From positions 124,001 to 188,000 of the IMG/VR virus record IMGVR_UViG_3300025012_000026: 64,000 nt of DNA. One strand, given 5' to 3'. A model generated the notes under the pieces. It was not told where the DNA came from. It did no database searches and worked only from the letters and a program-made list of their open reading frames with translations. Shown piece by piece: positions 26,943 through 35,825 of the stretch. This DNA is from a virus. Numbering within the stretch: the stretch's first letter is position 1; every line of letters begins with the position of its first letter. The position numbers were made by a program, and so were the translations under genes.

Positions 26943-27200
26943 TTACAACATCCTATTGTAATATTCATTTATAATTCTCTCAAAAATTAAACAATCATGA
27001 TTAATGCAATCTTCATTAAAAGCCAATATAAACTCTGCACGTAATAAAGTAGCAATTTCTTCGTTGGTAAATAGTTTACTATCAATATAATATTGAATTA
27101 TTTCTGTAATTTCTTTTATTTCATGCACTCCATAATCTTCTTCGATATATTCATCATCCCAGATGTATTTTAAATTATTATTAATAGTCGATAACAACAA
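26943..27200 (-). CDS. Small helical protein, 85 aa (paralogue of 25924-26220)
   Basis: Shares the xxEEIxTLLRxEFI, DCIxH and IFERII motifs with the gene at 25924. TTG start after AAAGGGATG. The two copies are separated by three unrelated small genes. Confidence 0.65.
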   Translation of the reverse strand: MLLSTINNNLKYIWDDEYIEEDYGVHEIKEITEIIQYYIDSKLFTNEEIATLLRAEFILAFNEDCINHDCLIFERIINEYYNRML

Positions 27201-27249
27201 TGACTTTCATCCCTTTCTTAATTGGACATAAAATATGAGTTCTAGTGTA

Positions 27250-27450
27250 TTATGTAAACATCCAAACCTTTGCATCGCAACTATTACAAGTTATCCAAAT
27301 TTGATCATGTTCACCAAGAATATCAAAACTTCCTAAATTATCTTCTGAGACATACCAACCATCACTTTCGCTATATGAACGCTCTTCTTTGTCTATTGGC
27401 CTAATTAGATTTACTTCATTTCCGCATGTGCTACAAATTATTTTAAACAT
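27250..27450 (-). CDS. Zinc-ribbon protein, 66 aa
   Basis: CSTCG near the N-terminus and CNSCD near the C-terminus form a likely four-cysteine zinc site around a DGWYVSEDNLGSFDIL core. Unknown role. Confidence 0.7.
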   Translation of the reverse strand: MFKIICSTCGNEVNLIRPIDKEERSYSESDGWYVSEDNLGSFDILGEHDQIWITCNSCDAKVWMFT

Positions 27451-27469
27451 TATTTAATCCTCCTCTTTG

Positions 27470-27700
27470 CTAGGATATTATCCATACTTTATTTGTTGTC
27501 TCAACTACAATAATATCTAGATCAAGCCAATGTTCCACATCAATGATATTTTCATGACTGAAAAATGACCCACCTTCATATACGATTAGTAATGGATTAT
27601 CTAATGTTAATTCGGTTTTTGCCATATCTAATTTCTTATGTAGGTATTGAGGACAGACATCATTTCCAGTGGGTTTGTTTTTAATTGAAGTTATTTCCAT
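27470..27700 (-). CDS. Hypothetical protein, 76 aa
   Basis: Begins MEITSIKNKPTGNDVCPQYL, ending with hydrophobic strands (LDIIVVETTNKVWIIS). AAAGGAT is the ribosome site. Not recognised. Confidence 0.65.
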   Translation of the reverse strand: MEITSIKNKPTGNDVCPQYLHKKLDMAKTELTLDNPLLIVYEGGSFFSHENIIDVEHWLDLDIIVVETTNKVWIIS

Positions 27701-27735
27701 ATATTTATCCTTTCAAATGGTTTGAAATTCTTTTT

Positions 27736-28218
27736 TTATTGCCAAAATTTATACCACTTTTTCGTTTCAGTTTTAGTATTTAAGCTTTTATTACAATTCC
27801 TTAATTCTTCTATTTGAATCCTCAACTCTACTCTTTCAAGTTCTCGTTGTAGTTCTTCAATTTGATCGTCTATATCTTTTTTGATTTTATTTTTTTCTTC
27901 TATATTATCATCTAATTTTAAAACTTTATCGGTATAATAGATAATATTTCCATCATCAGTACCCTCTACTGATTCAACTATATTACCATTAAATTTCTCC
28001 CCAATATTTAATCTGTAATCTAGATCCTTTAATTCAAAATATGTTTCATATGTGATTTCTTCATTTGAAATAATATCTCCCCATCTTAACATTTCAATCT
28101 TATGTTTAATTTGACGAACTTCATAAGAATCAAAATTAATACGACTAAAATACCAATAATTAACTACGCAAAATTTATAATTTAATTTTATATTTTTACC
28201 TTTAACAATTATTTTCAT
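27736..28218 (-). CDS. Hypothetical protein with C-terminal coiled coil, 160 aa
   Basis: A beta-strand N-terminal domain (MKIIVKGKNIKLNYKFCVVN) and a Glu/Leu-rich helix (DDQIEELQRELERVELRIQI) ending in KKWYKFWQ. Preceded by TTTGAAAGGATG, a leader that recurs before several genes. Function unknown. Confidence 0.65.
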   Translation of the reverse strand: MKIIVKGKNIKLNYKFCVVNYWYFSRINFDSYEVRQIKHKIEMLRWGDIISNEEITYETYFELKDLDYRLNIGEKFNGNIVESVEGTDDGNIIYYTDKVLKLDDNIEEKNKIKKDIDDQIEELQRELERVELRIQIEELRNCNKSLNTKTETKKWYKFWQ

Positions 28219-28282
28219 AATAACATCCTTTCAAATCAGTTTTTCGAGGGACTATTTAATTAAACCCCTCTTTCATTTGTTC

Positions 28283-28474
28283 TTATTTCATTTCAAGAGT
28301 TAGAGACATGCCGTTCTTTTTTACCCATTGAAATTTTCCATCTTTATTCACCATAACATTTTGATCTCCAAATGAGATTGTAAACTTTCTTTCTTCCATA
28401 AATGAATTTATTTCATCTTCGCTAATTCCTTGAGAAAGCATTTTTTCTTTTATTGCATTATATATTTTATACAT
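28283..28474 (-). CDS. Hypothetical protein, 63 aa
   Basis: Charged helical start (YNAIKEKMLSQGISEDEINS) then two short strands (GDQNVMVNKDGKFQW). Unknown. Confidence 0.65.
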   Translation of the reverse strand: MYKIYNAIKEKMLSQGISEDEINSFMEERKFTISFGDQNVMVNKDGKFQWVKKNGMSLTLEMK

Positions 28475-28575
28475 ACCATCAATCCCTTCATTTATTATTC
28501 AGTATCTTCTAAATCTAATGTCTACCTTGCAAATTTATGAAAACAATCTGATAAATATTGAATCTTTCCATAAAT

Positions 28576-28953
28576 TTAGTTGTTGCTAGGATTGCTTTTT
28601 ACATTTGATTTAACCTTAATTGTAAATATACTCAATATTGCGGTTAATACTACATATGTCCAGAATCCATTAATATAAAATCCTAACAAATAATTATCAA
28701 GCAACCACAGTTTCACTGGAGTTAATACAATTGCCACAAAAAATAGAATTATAGTAGTTAAACACCCTATCCCTAAAGGGATTGTTAAAACAGAGGCAAT
28801 CATAAGTAAACTAAACAAATATCCTATAGCGACCATAAGCAAAGTTGCAATAATCATAGTTTTTGTATCAGAGATAGATATATATTCTTTAAAATACTCG
28901 TTACCAACCCAGAACACTAAAAATGTTAATATTGCGTTTAATATATTTCTCAT
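28576..28953 (-). CDS. Membrane protein, 125 aa, about four helices
   Basis: Hydrophobic segments at about 5-20, 32-48, 52-78 and 92-112 with short loops. Resembles small multi-pass phage membrane proteins. No motif for transport or holin function can be assigned. Confidence 0.7.
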   Translation of the reverse strand: MRNILNAILTFLVFWVGNEYFKEYISISDTKTMIIATLLMVAIGYLFSLLMIASVLTIPLGIGCLTTIILFFVAIVLTPVKLWLLDNYLLGFYINGFWTYVVLTAILSIFTIKVKSNVKSNPSNN

Positions 28954-29010
28954 AACGCTCTCTCTCCTTTTATTTTTATAATCAATTCAATGGTTAATTT
29001 TAAGCCCAAT

Positions 29011-29262
29011 TTATTTTTCTTTATATCGATTACAATCTTTAATAATCTGAATATTAATTTGTTTAATATGTTTGCAATAATTTTTTGGTTGTAATATGAA
29101 TTGTTCAATATGTGATAATACAAAATAATGTCCTTTTTTATACCATTTTCCTAATCCAATGATCTTCAATGGATAATAAGGTAAATAAGTTATAAAATAG
29201 AATATCTGAGCAGGAATAACTACTAAAATTATAAACCACCAAGGGAAAGGATTAAAGAACAT
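29011..29262 (-). CDS. Small membrane protein, 83 aa
   Basis: One hydrophobic helix near the N-terminus (WWFIILVVIPAQIFYFITYL) and a basic tail. GGAGGTG precedes the ATG. Neighbour of another membrane protein; unknown function. Confidence 0.65.
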   Translation of the reverse strand: MFFNPFPWWFIILVVIPAQIFYFITYLPYYPLKIIGLGKWYKKGHYFVLSHIEQFILQPKNYCKHIKQINIQIIKDCNRYKEK

Positions 29263-29311
29263 ATTTTACACCTCCCTCCTTATTATCCTATGAAAGATTC
29301 GTTTCTTGGGG

Positions 29312-29764
29312 TTATCTCAACATCTTAAATCCACCCTTAACCAACCAATCTCTAACTTCTTTGACTTCTTCAATTGGTGTATTTTCTGGAACTAAAATAC
29401 TATTAATGTGTGCATAGGTCGAAGAATCTCCACCTCCCATATATTCATCTGAGATAATTATATAAAGCCAAATCTTATCATTGAAGATTATAAAATATTC
29501 TTTTGTACTATCAGGTAAAGGCATATCAAAATCATAAGCACTTTCCTCTAAGTCTACTTCTTTATTAAGATAGTAAATGAAATCTTCAACTTCTTCTGGT
29601 TCACTTCTATATGGATCTAAATCACTAAATTCCTTTCTAATTACTTTAAAATAATCTGGCTCTTTTCTACCTGTATTAGATATAGAAATCATTTTTCCTT
29701 CTTTGTCTAGTTCTTTATGTTTATACCACACTGCACCTTTACCATTATATTTAGTTACTTTCAT
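29312..29764 (-). CDS. Hypothetical protein, 150 aa
   Basis: Soluble and acidic, with a GGGDSS loop, an EEVEDFIYYLNKEVDLEE helix and an end WLVKGGFKMLR. Unknown family. Confidence 0.65.
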   Translation of the reverse strand: MKVTKYNGKGAVWYKHKELDKEGKMISISNTGRKEPDYFKVIRKEFSDLDPYRSEPEEVEDFIYYLNKEVDLEESAYDFDMPLPDSTKEYFIIFNDKIWLYIIISDEYMGGGDSSTYAHINSILVPENTPIEEVKEVRDWLVKGGFKMLR

Positions 29765-29777
29765 TATTACCTTCCCT

Positions 29778-29962
29778 TCATTTTCCTAATAATTTATTTC
29801 TTTTCTCTTGTAGCTCCAATATTTCATTAGAATATTCTTGTCCTAATACAATAAGTCCATTGCCATTCCAACATTTATCATCCATTAATATTTTTGCTTC
29901 AAACTCTTCTAATTCTAATAAATATTTTCAAGTTCTTCGATTCTTTTATGTAATGAATTCAT
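29778..29962 (-). CDS. Small frameshifted gene, about 61 aa if intact
   Basis: ATG at 29960-29962 follows GAAAGGAG and encodes MNSLHKRIEELENIY before a stop. A second frame continues at once with LLELEEFEAKILMDD and ends at 29778. Restoring one A in GAAAATA (near 29924-29929) joins them through ELEKYLLELEEF. Probably one small helical protein disrupted by a 1-nt deletion, or an assembly error. Confidence 0.5.
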
Positions 29963-29978
29963 ATTAATTTTCTCCTTT

Positions 29979-30623
29979 CTATTCGAATAACCCCTGAACT
30001 TTCGAATTAATTTCTTTTTCTTCCCTAATTGTAAATATACTTATACTTGGATTTACTTTTAAAACATTTGCTAAAGTCGATGAATAGTATACTCTAAGAA
30101 TTTCGCCATACATAATCATTTTTGATTTATTGGCAAGTTCGTTTACTAAATCCAAAGATTTTTTATTGTCTGAACCGATATTATCACCATCTGTTAAATG
30201 TAGAATATAGATATCTAAATCTTTATTATCAATAATATCAATAATTTCTAATGCTTTTTGATAAGCAGGAGAACACCTAGTTCCACCAGTTTCTTGTCCA
30301 TCACTAAAATCTGCTAATTTATTAACTACAAAAGCCTCAGTATTATGTAAAATATAACAAACATCTAAATTTTTATAACTTACTGATAAAATATCAAATA
30401 TCTGATTATAAATTTCAGAAGATATTTTTCTTTCCCATGTTCCCATAGACCCTGAACAATCTCTAATTGCGATTAGTAAAGATGGTTTATCGTTTGTCAG
30501 ACTAAATTTATTAATAGTTTCTATGGCTTGTTCAATTTCTTTAATTTCCTCATTAATTATTTGAATTTCATTTCTTTTAGTTCTTAGCACATTAGTTAAA
30601 TTAATAATTTGTTTATTTATCAT
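29979..30623 (-). CDS. von Willebrand factor A protein, YhbH/DUF444-like
   Basis: 214 residues with a complete MIDAS metal site: D55-x-S57-x-S59 (RDCSGSMG), T115 (ETGGTRCSPAYQKAL) and D145 (LTDGDN). The Ser-Gly-Ser start and the GGT and DGDN segments match the YeaH/YhbH (DUF444) group, which in bacteria is normally much longer and paired with a PrkA-type kinase. Here it is short, preceded by a coiled coil (15-38) and without a kinase nearby. Role in the phage unknown. Confidence 0.75.
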   Translation of the reverse strand: MINKQIINLTNVLRTKRNEIQIINEEIKEIEQAIETINKFSLTNDKPSLLIAIRDCSGSMGTWERKISSEIYNQIFDILSVSYKNLDVCYILHNTEAFVVNKLADFSDGQETGGTRCSPAYQKALEIIDIIDNKDLDIYILHLTDGDNIGSDNKKSLDLVNELANKSKMIMYGEILRVYYSSTLANVLKVNPSISIFTIREEKEINSKVQGLFE

Positions 30624-30655
30624 ATTATTTCTTCCTTCCTAAATAAAATATTATT

Positions 30656-30793
30656 TCATCCTTGTCTTTCTTCACATTTATCTTCAAATGCACAACCATT
30701 ACATAACCACACTTTACAGTTTTCACAAAAACAAGATTCTGAAGTTAATGTATTGCCACAAATATCACATTGAAAATCATTTGGATCGCTCAT
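30656..30793 (-). CDS. Small cysteine-rich protein, 45 aa
   Basis: Four CxxC/CxC clusters (CDICG, CFCENC, CNGC) indicate a zinc-binding mini-protein. GGAG precedes the ATG. Unknown. Confidence 0.7.
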   Translation of the reverse strand: MSDPNDFQCDICGNTLTSESCFCENCKVWLCNGCAFEDKCEERQG

Positions 30794-30829
30794 TTTGATT
30801 CTCCTTTCATAAGATAAGTTGTATCATTG

Positions 30830-30849
30830 AAGGGGTTGTTACACCCCTT
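30830..30849 (-). terminator. Short GC-rich hairpin
   Basis: AAGGGGT-6 nt-ACCCCTT just downstream of the 134-residue gene. No U tract follows, so termination would be weak. Confidence 0.5.
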
Positions 30850-30855
30850 ATTCTA

Positions 30856-31260
30856 TTACAAATTTTTCATAATCTCATCAATCTCAAGTTCAACTTTCTT
30901 CTCATTAGAAAGTAATTGATGTAATTTAGATTCCATAACTTTCAACTTATTTTCTTCTTCTTTACGACTTACAAAATCTAATTTTGACTTAATATCAGTA
31001 ATCCATTCCATAACATGATACCCTGAAATAACAAAATCAATTTCTAATTCTTTTGCAGATTTAGCATATGAATTTAGTTTTACTAATAGATAAGTTAATT
31101 GCTCTTTATTAAGGACTTGAATATTAACTCTTATGCTGTCTAGTTCAATTGAACAATTAGTAATTGGATTAAATTTCTGAGACTTTCCTAATTTGATTTT
31201 CTTACCCTCAATTTGTTTTTTGAGTTCCATAATTTTAAGATCATTTGTTTCAGTTTTCAT
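30856..31260 (-). CDS. Coiled-coil protein, 134 aa
   Basis: Heptad-rich helices at both ends (LKIMELKKQIEGKKIKLGKS; EEENKLKVMESKLHQLLSNE) around a beta-like middle. Starts two bases after the stop of the next upstream gene. Not recognised. Confidence 0.65.
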   Translation of the reverse strand: MKTETNDLKIMELKKQIEGKKIKLGKSQKFNPITNCSIELDSIRVNIQVLNKEQLTYLLVKLNSYAKSAKELEIDFVISGYHVMEWITDIKSKLDFVSRKEEENKLKVMESKLHQLLSNEKKVELEIDEIMKNL

Positions 31261-31261
31261 T

Positions 31262-32383
31262 TTATTTCACCATCCTATAAATTTTTCCATTTTCTAAATA
31301 CTCATTTTTATAAACAGGATTATATTTTTTAAATACATCTTCAATAGTACCTATATTATTATGAACATAAGAATTTGTTGATCTTACATAATCTCCTCTT
31401 AAATAATATAAGTTATATTCTTTATCAAATCTAATTTCTGCAATTACTTCTTCAAAATCTTTTTGTGATTTAATATTAAGAGTACGCCAGTTCTCGTCTA
31501 AATCAAGACTATTAACATATTCGATAAATTCCTCAAAAGTGTATTGAATATATTCATCTTTGCTTTTATCATATGGAGAATATTCAGTTTTACATTCAAG
31601 TTTCTCAAATAACTCTGCGTAATTTTCTACACAATTAGTTGAAATAGTATCTATAAACCTTTCTCCTAGTGATTTGATAGTTAAGATGCTTAAATATGAT
31701 TCATCTCGATAATCTTTGGTTTCCCTAGCAAAGAAATGATGTTTACCTTTATTAACATCTTTCTTTACACTTTTATAACTCACACCTCCCCAATTAGTTC
31801 TTCCTTCGGGAATACTATCATATTCAGTGGTATGATAATCGAATCTGCCCATATAAACCCATTCTTCATTTGATTTAGTTTTATATGTAGCACCTAAGAT
31901 TAATTCTTTTGCCTTAACATAACTATTTTTAAGAATCATTTCACTATATTCAGTAATCTCTTTATAGTCAGGTGAATCTACTGGCATTAACAATAAATCC
32001 TTGCCATCCCAACCATAGACAAATTCACCTTCCAAACCCTTACCTTTGATAGAACTAGCATTTTCAAGAATATAGAGTAAGTTCTCTATTGTGACTTCGA
32101 ACTCAAAATTACGAGGATCGTATACCCTTACATACGCCTGTCTATGACTCCAATGGCTTGAATAGTCGCCTACTTTCTTATTTAATACAAATCCACTAGT
32201 TGGTTCATTGGTGAATTCTTGTGGTTCAATTTTATTATCCCTCCAACTATTCCAAGATGCTTCTTTTCTTAATTTACCTTTTTGATCAATGTAAATAACA
32301 TAAGCTAGTTGACCTGTATATGTATCAGAACGTGTTTGATAACCTACTTTAATTGTTTTAGGCAAAAATATTGTAGTATTCAA
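31262..32383 (-). CDS. Large hypothetical phage protein, 373 aa
   Basis: Mainly beta-rich: MNTTIFLPKTIKVGYQTRSD start, aromatic motifs (WNSWRDNKIEPQEFTN; WSHRQAYVRVYDPR) and a second domain with a YTFEEFIEYVNSL helix. No catalytic motif stands out. I have the impression of a phage-specific family, but cannot name it. Confidence 0.7.
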   Translation of the reverse strand: MNTTIFLPKTIKVGYQTRSDTYTGQLAYVIYIDQKGKLRKEASWNSWRDNKIEPQEFTNEPTSGFVLNKKVGDYSSHWSHRQAYVRVYDPRNFEFEVTIENLLYILENASSIKGKGLEGEFVYGWDGKDLLLMPVDSPDYKEITEYSEMILKNSYVKAKELILGATYKTKSNEEWVYMGRFDYHTTEYDSIPEGRTNWGGVSYKSVKKDVNKGKHHFFARETKDYRDESYLSILTIKSLGERFIDTISTNCVENYAELFEKLECKTEYSPYDKSKDEYIQYTFEEFIEYVNSLDLDENWRTLNIKSQKDFEEVIAEIRFDKEYNLYYLRGDYVRSTNSYVHNNIGTIEDVFKKYNPVYKNEYLENGKIYRMVK

Positions 32384-32393
32384 TTTTAGTTTG

Positions 32394-32570
32394 TCACTCC
32401 TTTATTTCATTATTATTTTCATCAACCAATTTTAAGAAACCACATTCACAACTAATTGTTACAATTTCATCTTTTACACTTACTTGTAATTTTGTGTCTT
32501 TCCAACTGCTTCCGCAATTCGGACATTTCTTATATTTTCTAGTGATATTGACAAATTTAAATGCATCCAT
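32394..32570 (-). CDS. Zinc-ribbon protein, 58 aa
   Basis: Start MDAFKFVNITRKYK after GGGAGGTGAT. CPNCG and CECG pairs form a zinc ribbon. Possibly a regulator; no target visible. Confidence 0.7.
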   Translation of the reverse strand: MDAFKFVNITRKYKKCPNCGSSWKDTKLQVSVKDEIVTISCECGFLKLVDENNNEIKE

Positions 32571-32615
32571 TAAATATATCACCTCCCTTCATTCAATTAA
32601 ATATGCAATTTCAAA

Positions 32616-33116
32616 CTAATTAACAACTTCAATTCTTATTTTCTTGCCGTAAAATCTTCTACATATTTCATCCATTTCAAGATTGTCTACTATATACCTA
32701 TCTCTACCCCAATCTGAATATTTAGTACGCAATTCACCTTCATAAAAAGTATTTAAATATGGCAATATTAATTTACTTTCGATGTAATTATAAAAAGTAT
32801 TTACGGAATAATCTTCTTCCGAATCCACACTAAAATAAGGATCATCATCTTCAATAATATGTCCATTAGGTAAACTACCTTGCAATCCAATTTGAATAAA
32901 TTTACTTATCCAACCATCACAATCTTCTACTCTTATATTAGCGTAACTTTGGGATATATTTAAGTTGTGTGTCTGTTTTAATTTAGATAGAGCTTCTTTA
33001 TAATTTAAATTAATAATATCTTGTTCATTAATACATTCTGACTCATGACTTACACAATCATATCTCTCTTCAAATTCAACTCCACATTTCTCACACTTAA
33101 AAACTTCTTTAGGCAT
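32616..33116 (-). CDS. Hypothetical protein with N-terminal zinc finger, 166 aa
   Basis: FKCEKCGVEFEERYDCVSHE gives a Cys2-His-Cys finger at the N-terminus, followed by an acidic domain (EDDDPYFSVDSEEDY). Unknown function. Confidence 0.65.
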   Translation of the reverse strand: MPKEVFKCEKCGVEFEERYDCVSHESECINEQDIINLNYKEALSKLKQTHNLNISQSYANIRVEDCDGWISKFIQIGLQGSLPNGHIIEDDDPYFSVDSEEDYSVNTFYNYIESKLILPYLNTFYEGELRTKYSDWGRDRYIVDNLEMDEICRRFYGKKIRIEVVN

Positions 33117-33165
33117 TTAATACTTCCTTTCTAATTTAGCATGAATTGTTCTTTTGATTTGGTTT

Positions 33166-33369
33166 TTATTTGAACCCTTTATCATAAATATCTTTTCTAA
33201 CCCATGCCCACCTATGATCTCCTTGCCCACAATAGTATCCATACAATCCCGTCTCTGGAATAAGGCATCTAATATATTCATACCCATTCCATTTTGCTTT
33301 TCTATCATCCCATTCTTGTTGTGTATATTGATACTCTTCTGCCCAAAAACATTCTGAAGAACTAAACAT
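33166..33369 (-). CDS. Hypothetical protein, 67 aa
   Basis: AAAGGAG precedes the ATG. Trp/Tyr-rich protein (YTQQEWDDRKAKWNGYEYIR) with a CGQGDHRWAW motif. The overlapping open frame at 33117-33308 is judged not coding. Confidence 0.65.
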   Translation of the reverse strand: MFSSSECFWAEEYQYTQQEWDDRKAKWNGYEYIRCLIPETGLYGYYCGQGDHRWAWVRKDIYDKGFK

Positions 33370-33393
33370 TAATTTAATTCATCTCCTTTTATT

Positions 33394-33639
33394 TTATCTT
33401 ACACAACCATTAGGGACTATACTAAAAGATAAATTATCAAACATCAAATCTTCTAATCGTAAAGTTTTAATAATTGTTGCCCCTTTTAAGATACTTATTG
33501 ATTGCCCAATATTTCCTGAAATTTGATAATTGTATTTATGTATCTCATTCATTTCTTCTTCTGGTATAATTGCATCTAATCGTCCAATAGAATTAAGAAA
33601 TTCAAATACCTCATGTTTATAAACTCTTACTTCACTCAT
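33394..33639 (-). CDS. Hypothetical protein, 81 aa
   Basis: MSEVRVYKHEVFEFLNSIGR start, strand-rich end (LSFSIVPNGCVR). Ribosome site AAAGGGG. Not recognised. Confidence 0.65.
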   Translation of the reverse strand: MSEVRVYKHEVFEFLNSIGRLDAIIPEEEMNEIHKYNYQISGNIGQSISILKGATIIKTLRLEDLMFDNLSFSIVPNGCVR

Positions 33640-33701
33640 TTGTTTATCCCCTTTATTTTATCATAAATCCATAATTTCATCGTGTTTTGTTATTTTCTGT
33701 T

Positions 33702-33736
33702 ATCCAAGCCTACCGCCTATCTCAGTAGGCTTGGAT
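33702..33736. terminator. Intergenic hairpin, 12-bp stem
   Basis: ATCCAAGCCTAC at 33702-33713 and its complement at 33725-33736 flank an 11-nt loop, downstream of the 139-residue gene. GC-rich for this region, but with no U tract. Confidence 0.65.
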
Positions 33737-33756
33737 TAATTATTTATGCCTATCTA

Positions 33757-34176
33757 TTAAGCGAAATACAGAACAATGTCATCTGGATGCACAATTTTAT
33801 CTGATTCATTTGATATAAATTGATGAGTATTAGAAATGATCAATTGCTTTTTATTTAATGTTGGCACATGACATACAGCCACCGACTCACCATTAATATT
33901 TAAAGAAAAACTCTTTTCATCTTTATGAACCATACCAGCCATAGGAGTTAATTTACTTAGGGCAAAATTTCCACATCTGATACTGACTAAATCTTTATCT
34001 CCAACATTCATATCACATATGTATTGATATAACACCCACTTAACATCGCCAAGATAATGTTTTGTATCTTTAATTCCCTCAAGTGATTTTAAAGCATCAA
34101 AAACAGATTGACATTCTTCTAAAGTACACCACTTATCAAACATTTTTATATTATGAGTATTTTGAAATTCTAACAT
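33757..34176 (-). CDS. Hypothetical protein, 139 aa
   Basis: Begins MLEFQNTHNIKMFDKWCTLE; a conserved-looking PTLNKKQLIISNTHQFISNE segment near the end. GAAGGAG site. Not recognised. Its stop lies just before the hairpin at 33702-33736. Confidence 0.65.
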   Translation of the reverse strand: MLEFQNTHNIKMFDKWCTLEECQSVFDALKSLEGIKDTKHYLGDVKWVLYQYICDMNVGDKDLVSIRCGNFALSKLTPMAGMVHKDEKSFSLNINGESVAVCHVPTLNKKQLIISNTHQFISNESDKIVHPDDIVLYFA

Positions 34177-34289
34177 ATTAAATCTCTCCTTCTTTTATAG
34201 CTGTCGCTCGACATGCTTTTTGGAATTTATTTATATAAACACTCGATAGGAAAGTGTAGATACCATTATGTTAAATTATTTATGTATAG

Positions 34290-35495
34290 TTATATCGCTG
34301 TTTCGAGTGGAATAGGGTTTGATTTTATGTATTCATCGTAATATTGCCATTTGAGAGGTTCATTGGTGATTGGATGCTTCCCTGCAGACTTTCTTTTATT
34401 TAAACATACTAAACTGATATTTTTAAAAGAGGTATTGGTTTTTTCGCCAGCATCAGATAAGGAGTCGTACACTGTATTTGTGTTTATGCATATAACTTTT
34501 CGTTTATTAATTGGATTTCTTTTATATTCCTTTAACTCTATAGGGTTGTTTAACTTGTTATAATCTTCTAAATACATCCAATAATAACCACCTGAGATAT
34601 TCCTTTCTCCACGACATACCAAACTAATATTGCTACAATTACATAATCTTTCTGCATCTGCAATCGATGGGTATATTACAAGTGTATTTAAGTTTATAAC
34701 TTGTTTTTTAATAACATAACTGGATAAAATTTTACCTTTTTCTGTCATTTTAGCTTTATATATTTTTTTATGTCTTATCTTTCTTTTAAGAATTTTTTCA
34801 TCAATATTTCCATTGATGTCTATATAATTCCAATCACGTCCACCAGCAGAAATACGATTGCCTCTACATACATCTCCAATATTTGTCCAATTGACCCCTG
34901 TTATTTTGCCAGCATCGTGTAAACTATTATATATTTCTTTTGTATTCATATCTATTACTTTTTTAGCACTTATAGGTATTTTACCATACATAGGATTTTT
35001 ATTTCCTAATTTTTGTTGTCTAAGAGTATTTATTAACTCTTGTGTGTAAACAATATTGTTAGGTTTACCTTTATGTAAGTCACTTAGTTTCTTTTTATGT
35101 TCATCGGAAAATTTTTTACCTTTATTAACACCTTCTTTGCCTAACCAATAATTATTTAATGATATTTTCTTTTTGCTTTCTTCTGTATGTTTATAGCCAC
35201 TACACCCATCCCCACCAGAAGTTAAATTATAACCATTTGGAGATACGGCATTAAGTTCTTTAATCCAATACTTTTCTTTTTCGTTTAACTCTTGTTCTGT
35301 ATTTGCTACATCTATTACTTCCCATTTAAAATTTTCTTTACCATATTTTCTAATAGCATTGTAGAAATGATAGTTTAATTTCTTTTTAGTATTTACACTA
35401 GAAAGATGTTTCTTTTTTCTTATATCCATTGTATAAATAGTTTTACCTATGTATAATTTATTGTTTATTATATTAGTTGCTTTATAAATTACCAT
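34290..35495 (-). CDS. GIY-YIG homing endonuclease with NUMOD repeats
   Basis: Start MVIYKATNIINNKLYIGKT after GGAGGAG; GIY-YIG catalytic domain to about residue 95 (KYGKENFKWEVID, then E in LNEKEKYWI). Next come NUMOD3 repeats (GYKHTEESKKKIS, GKKFSDEHKKKLSDLHKG) and at least three NUMOD1 DNA-binding repeats (V.C.NT..VY.SL.DA). 401 residues. A tightly folded 43-bp element lies immediately upstream (35514-35556). Not inside a recognisable host gene. Confidence 0.9.
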   Translation of the reverse strand: MVIYKATNIINNKLYIGKTIYTMDIRKKKHLSSVNTKKKLNYHFYNAIRKYGKENFKWEVIDVANTEQELNEKEKYWIKELNAVSPNGYNLTSGGDGCSGYKHTEESKKKISLNNYWLGKEGVNKGKKFSDEHKKKLSDLHKGKPNNIVYTQELINTLRQQKLGNKNPMYGKIPISAKKVIDMNTKEIYNSLHDAGKITGVNWTNIGDVCRGNRISAGGRDWNYIDINGNIDEKILKRKIRHKKIYKAKMTEKGKILSSYVIKKQVINLNTLVIYPSIADAERLCNCSNISLVCRGERNISGGYYWMYLEDYNKLNNPIELKEYKRNPINKRKVICINTNTVYDSLSDAGEKTNTSFKNISLVCLNKRKSAGKHPITNEPLKWQYYDEYIKSNPIPLETAI

Positions 35496-35513
35496 AATTC
35501 TCTCCTCCTGATC

Positions 35514-35556
35514 AGTGGAGGCGTAGCCACGCTCTACAACTTGCAAGTTCTCCACT
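35514..35556. repeat. Compact three-way-junction element upstream of the GIY-YIG gene
   Basis: The outer stem AGTGGAG (35514-35520)/CTCCACT (35550-35556) encloses two inner self-complementary units, GCGTAGCCACGC (35521-35532) and the perfect palindrome AACTTGCAAGTT (35538-35549), with only five unpaired bases between them. It is GC-rich against its surroundings. Possible mobile-element end, recognition site or RNA regulatory fold. Confidence 0.65.
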
Positions 35557-35585
35557 AATTTATTTATTATTTGTTTTTATATACA

Positions 35586-35789
35586 CTACCAATTCCAATC
35601 TTCTACAATATCTTGTTCTGCTTTTATTCGATTTTTGATTTGTACTGGTAATTCTTCAACTCTATTATCCCATTCATTTAATTTACTAAGTAAGTCAATA
35701 ATTTGTTGACCACTCTTTTTATATGGATATTTACTATTTAATAATTTGTAGTATTTAAAATAAGTATTAAACCTAATAACTTTATCCAT
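35586..35789 (-). CDS. Hypothetical protein, 67 aa
   Basis: Start MDKVIRFNTYFKYYKLLNSK after GGTGGAGAG. Basic N-terminus and an acidic end (EQDIVEDWNW). Unknown. Confidence 0.65.
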   Translation of the reverse strand: MDKVIRFNTYFKYYKLLNSKYPYKKSGQQIIDLLSKLNEWDNRVEELPVQIKNRIKAEQDIVEDWNW

Positions 35790-35825
35790 ATTTCTCTCCA
35801 CCCTATAAAAGTTAAATTTGATGGA

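Noticed and set aside
33117-33308. Open frame overlapping 33166-33369 on the same strand
   Set aside because: The alternative frame has a good ribosome site and a natural composition; this one has neither.
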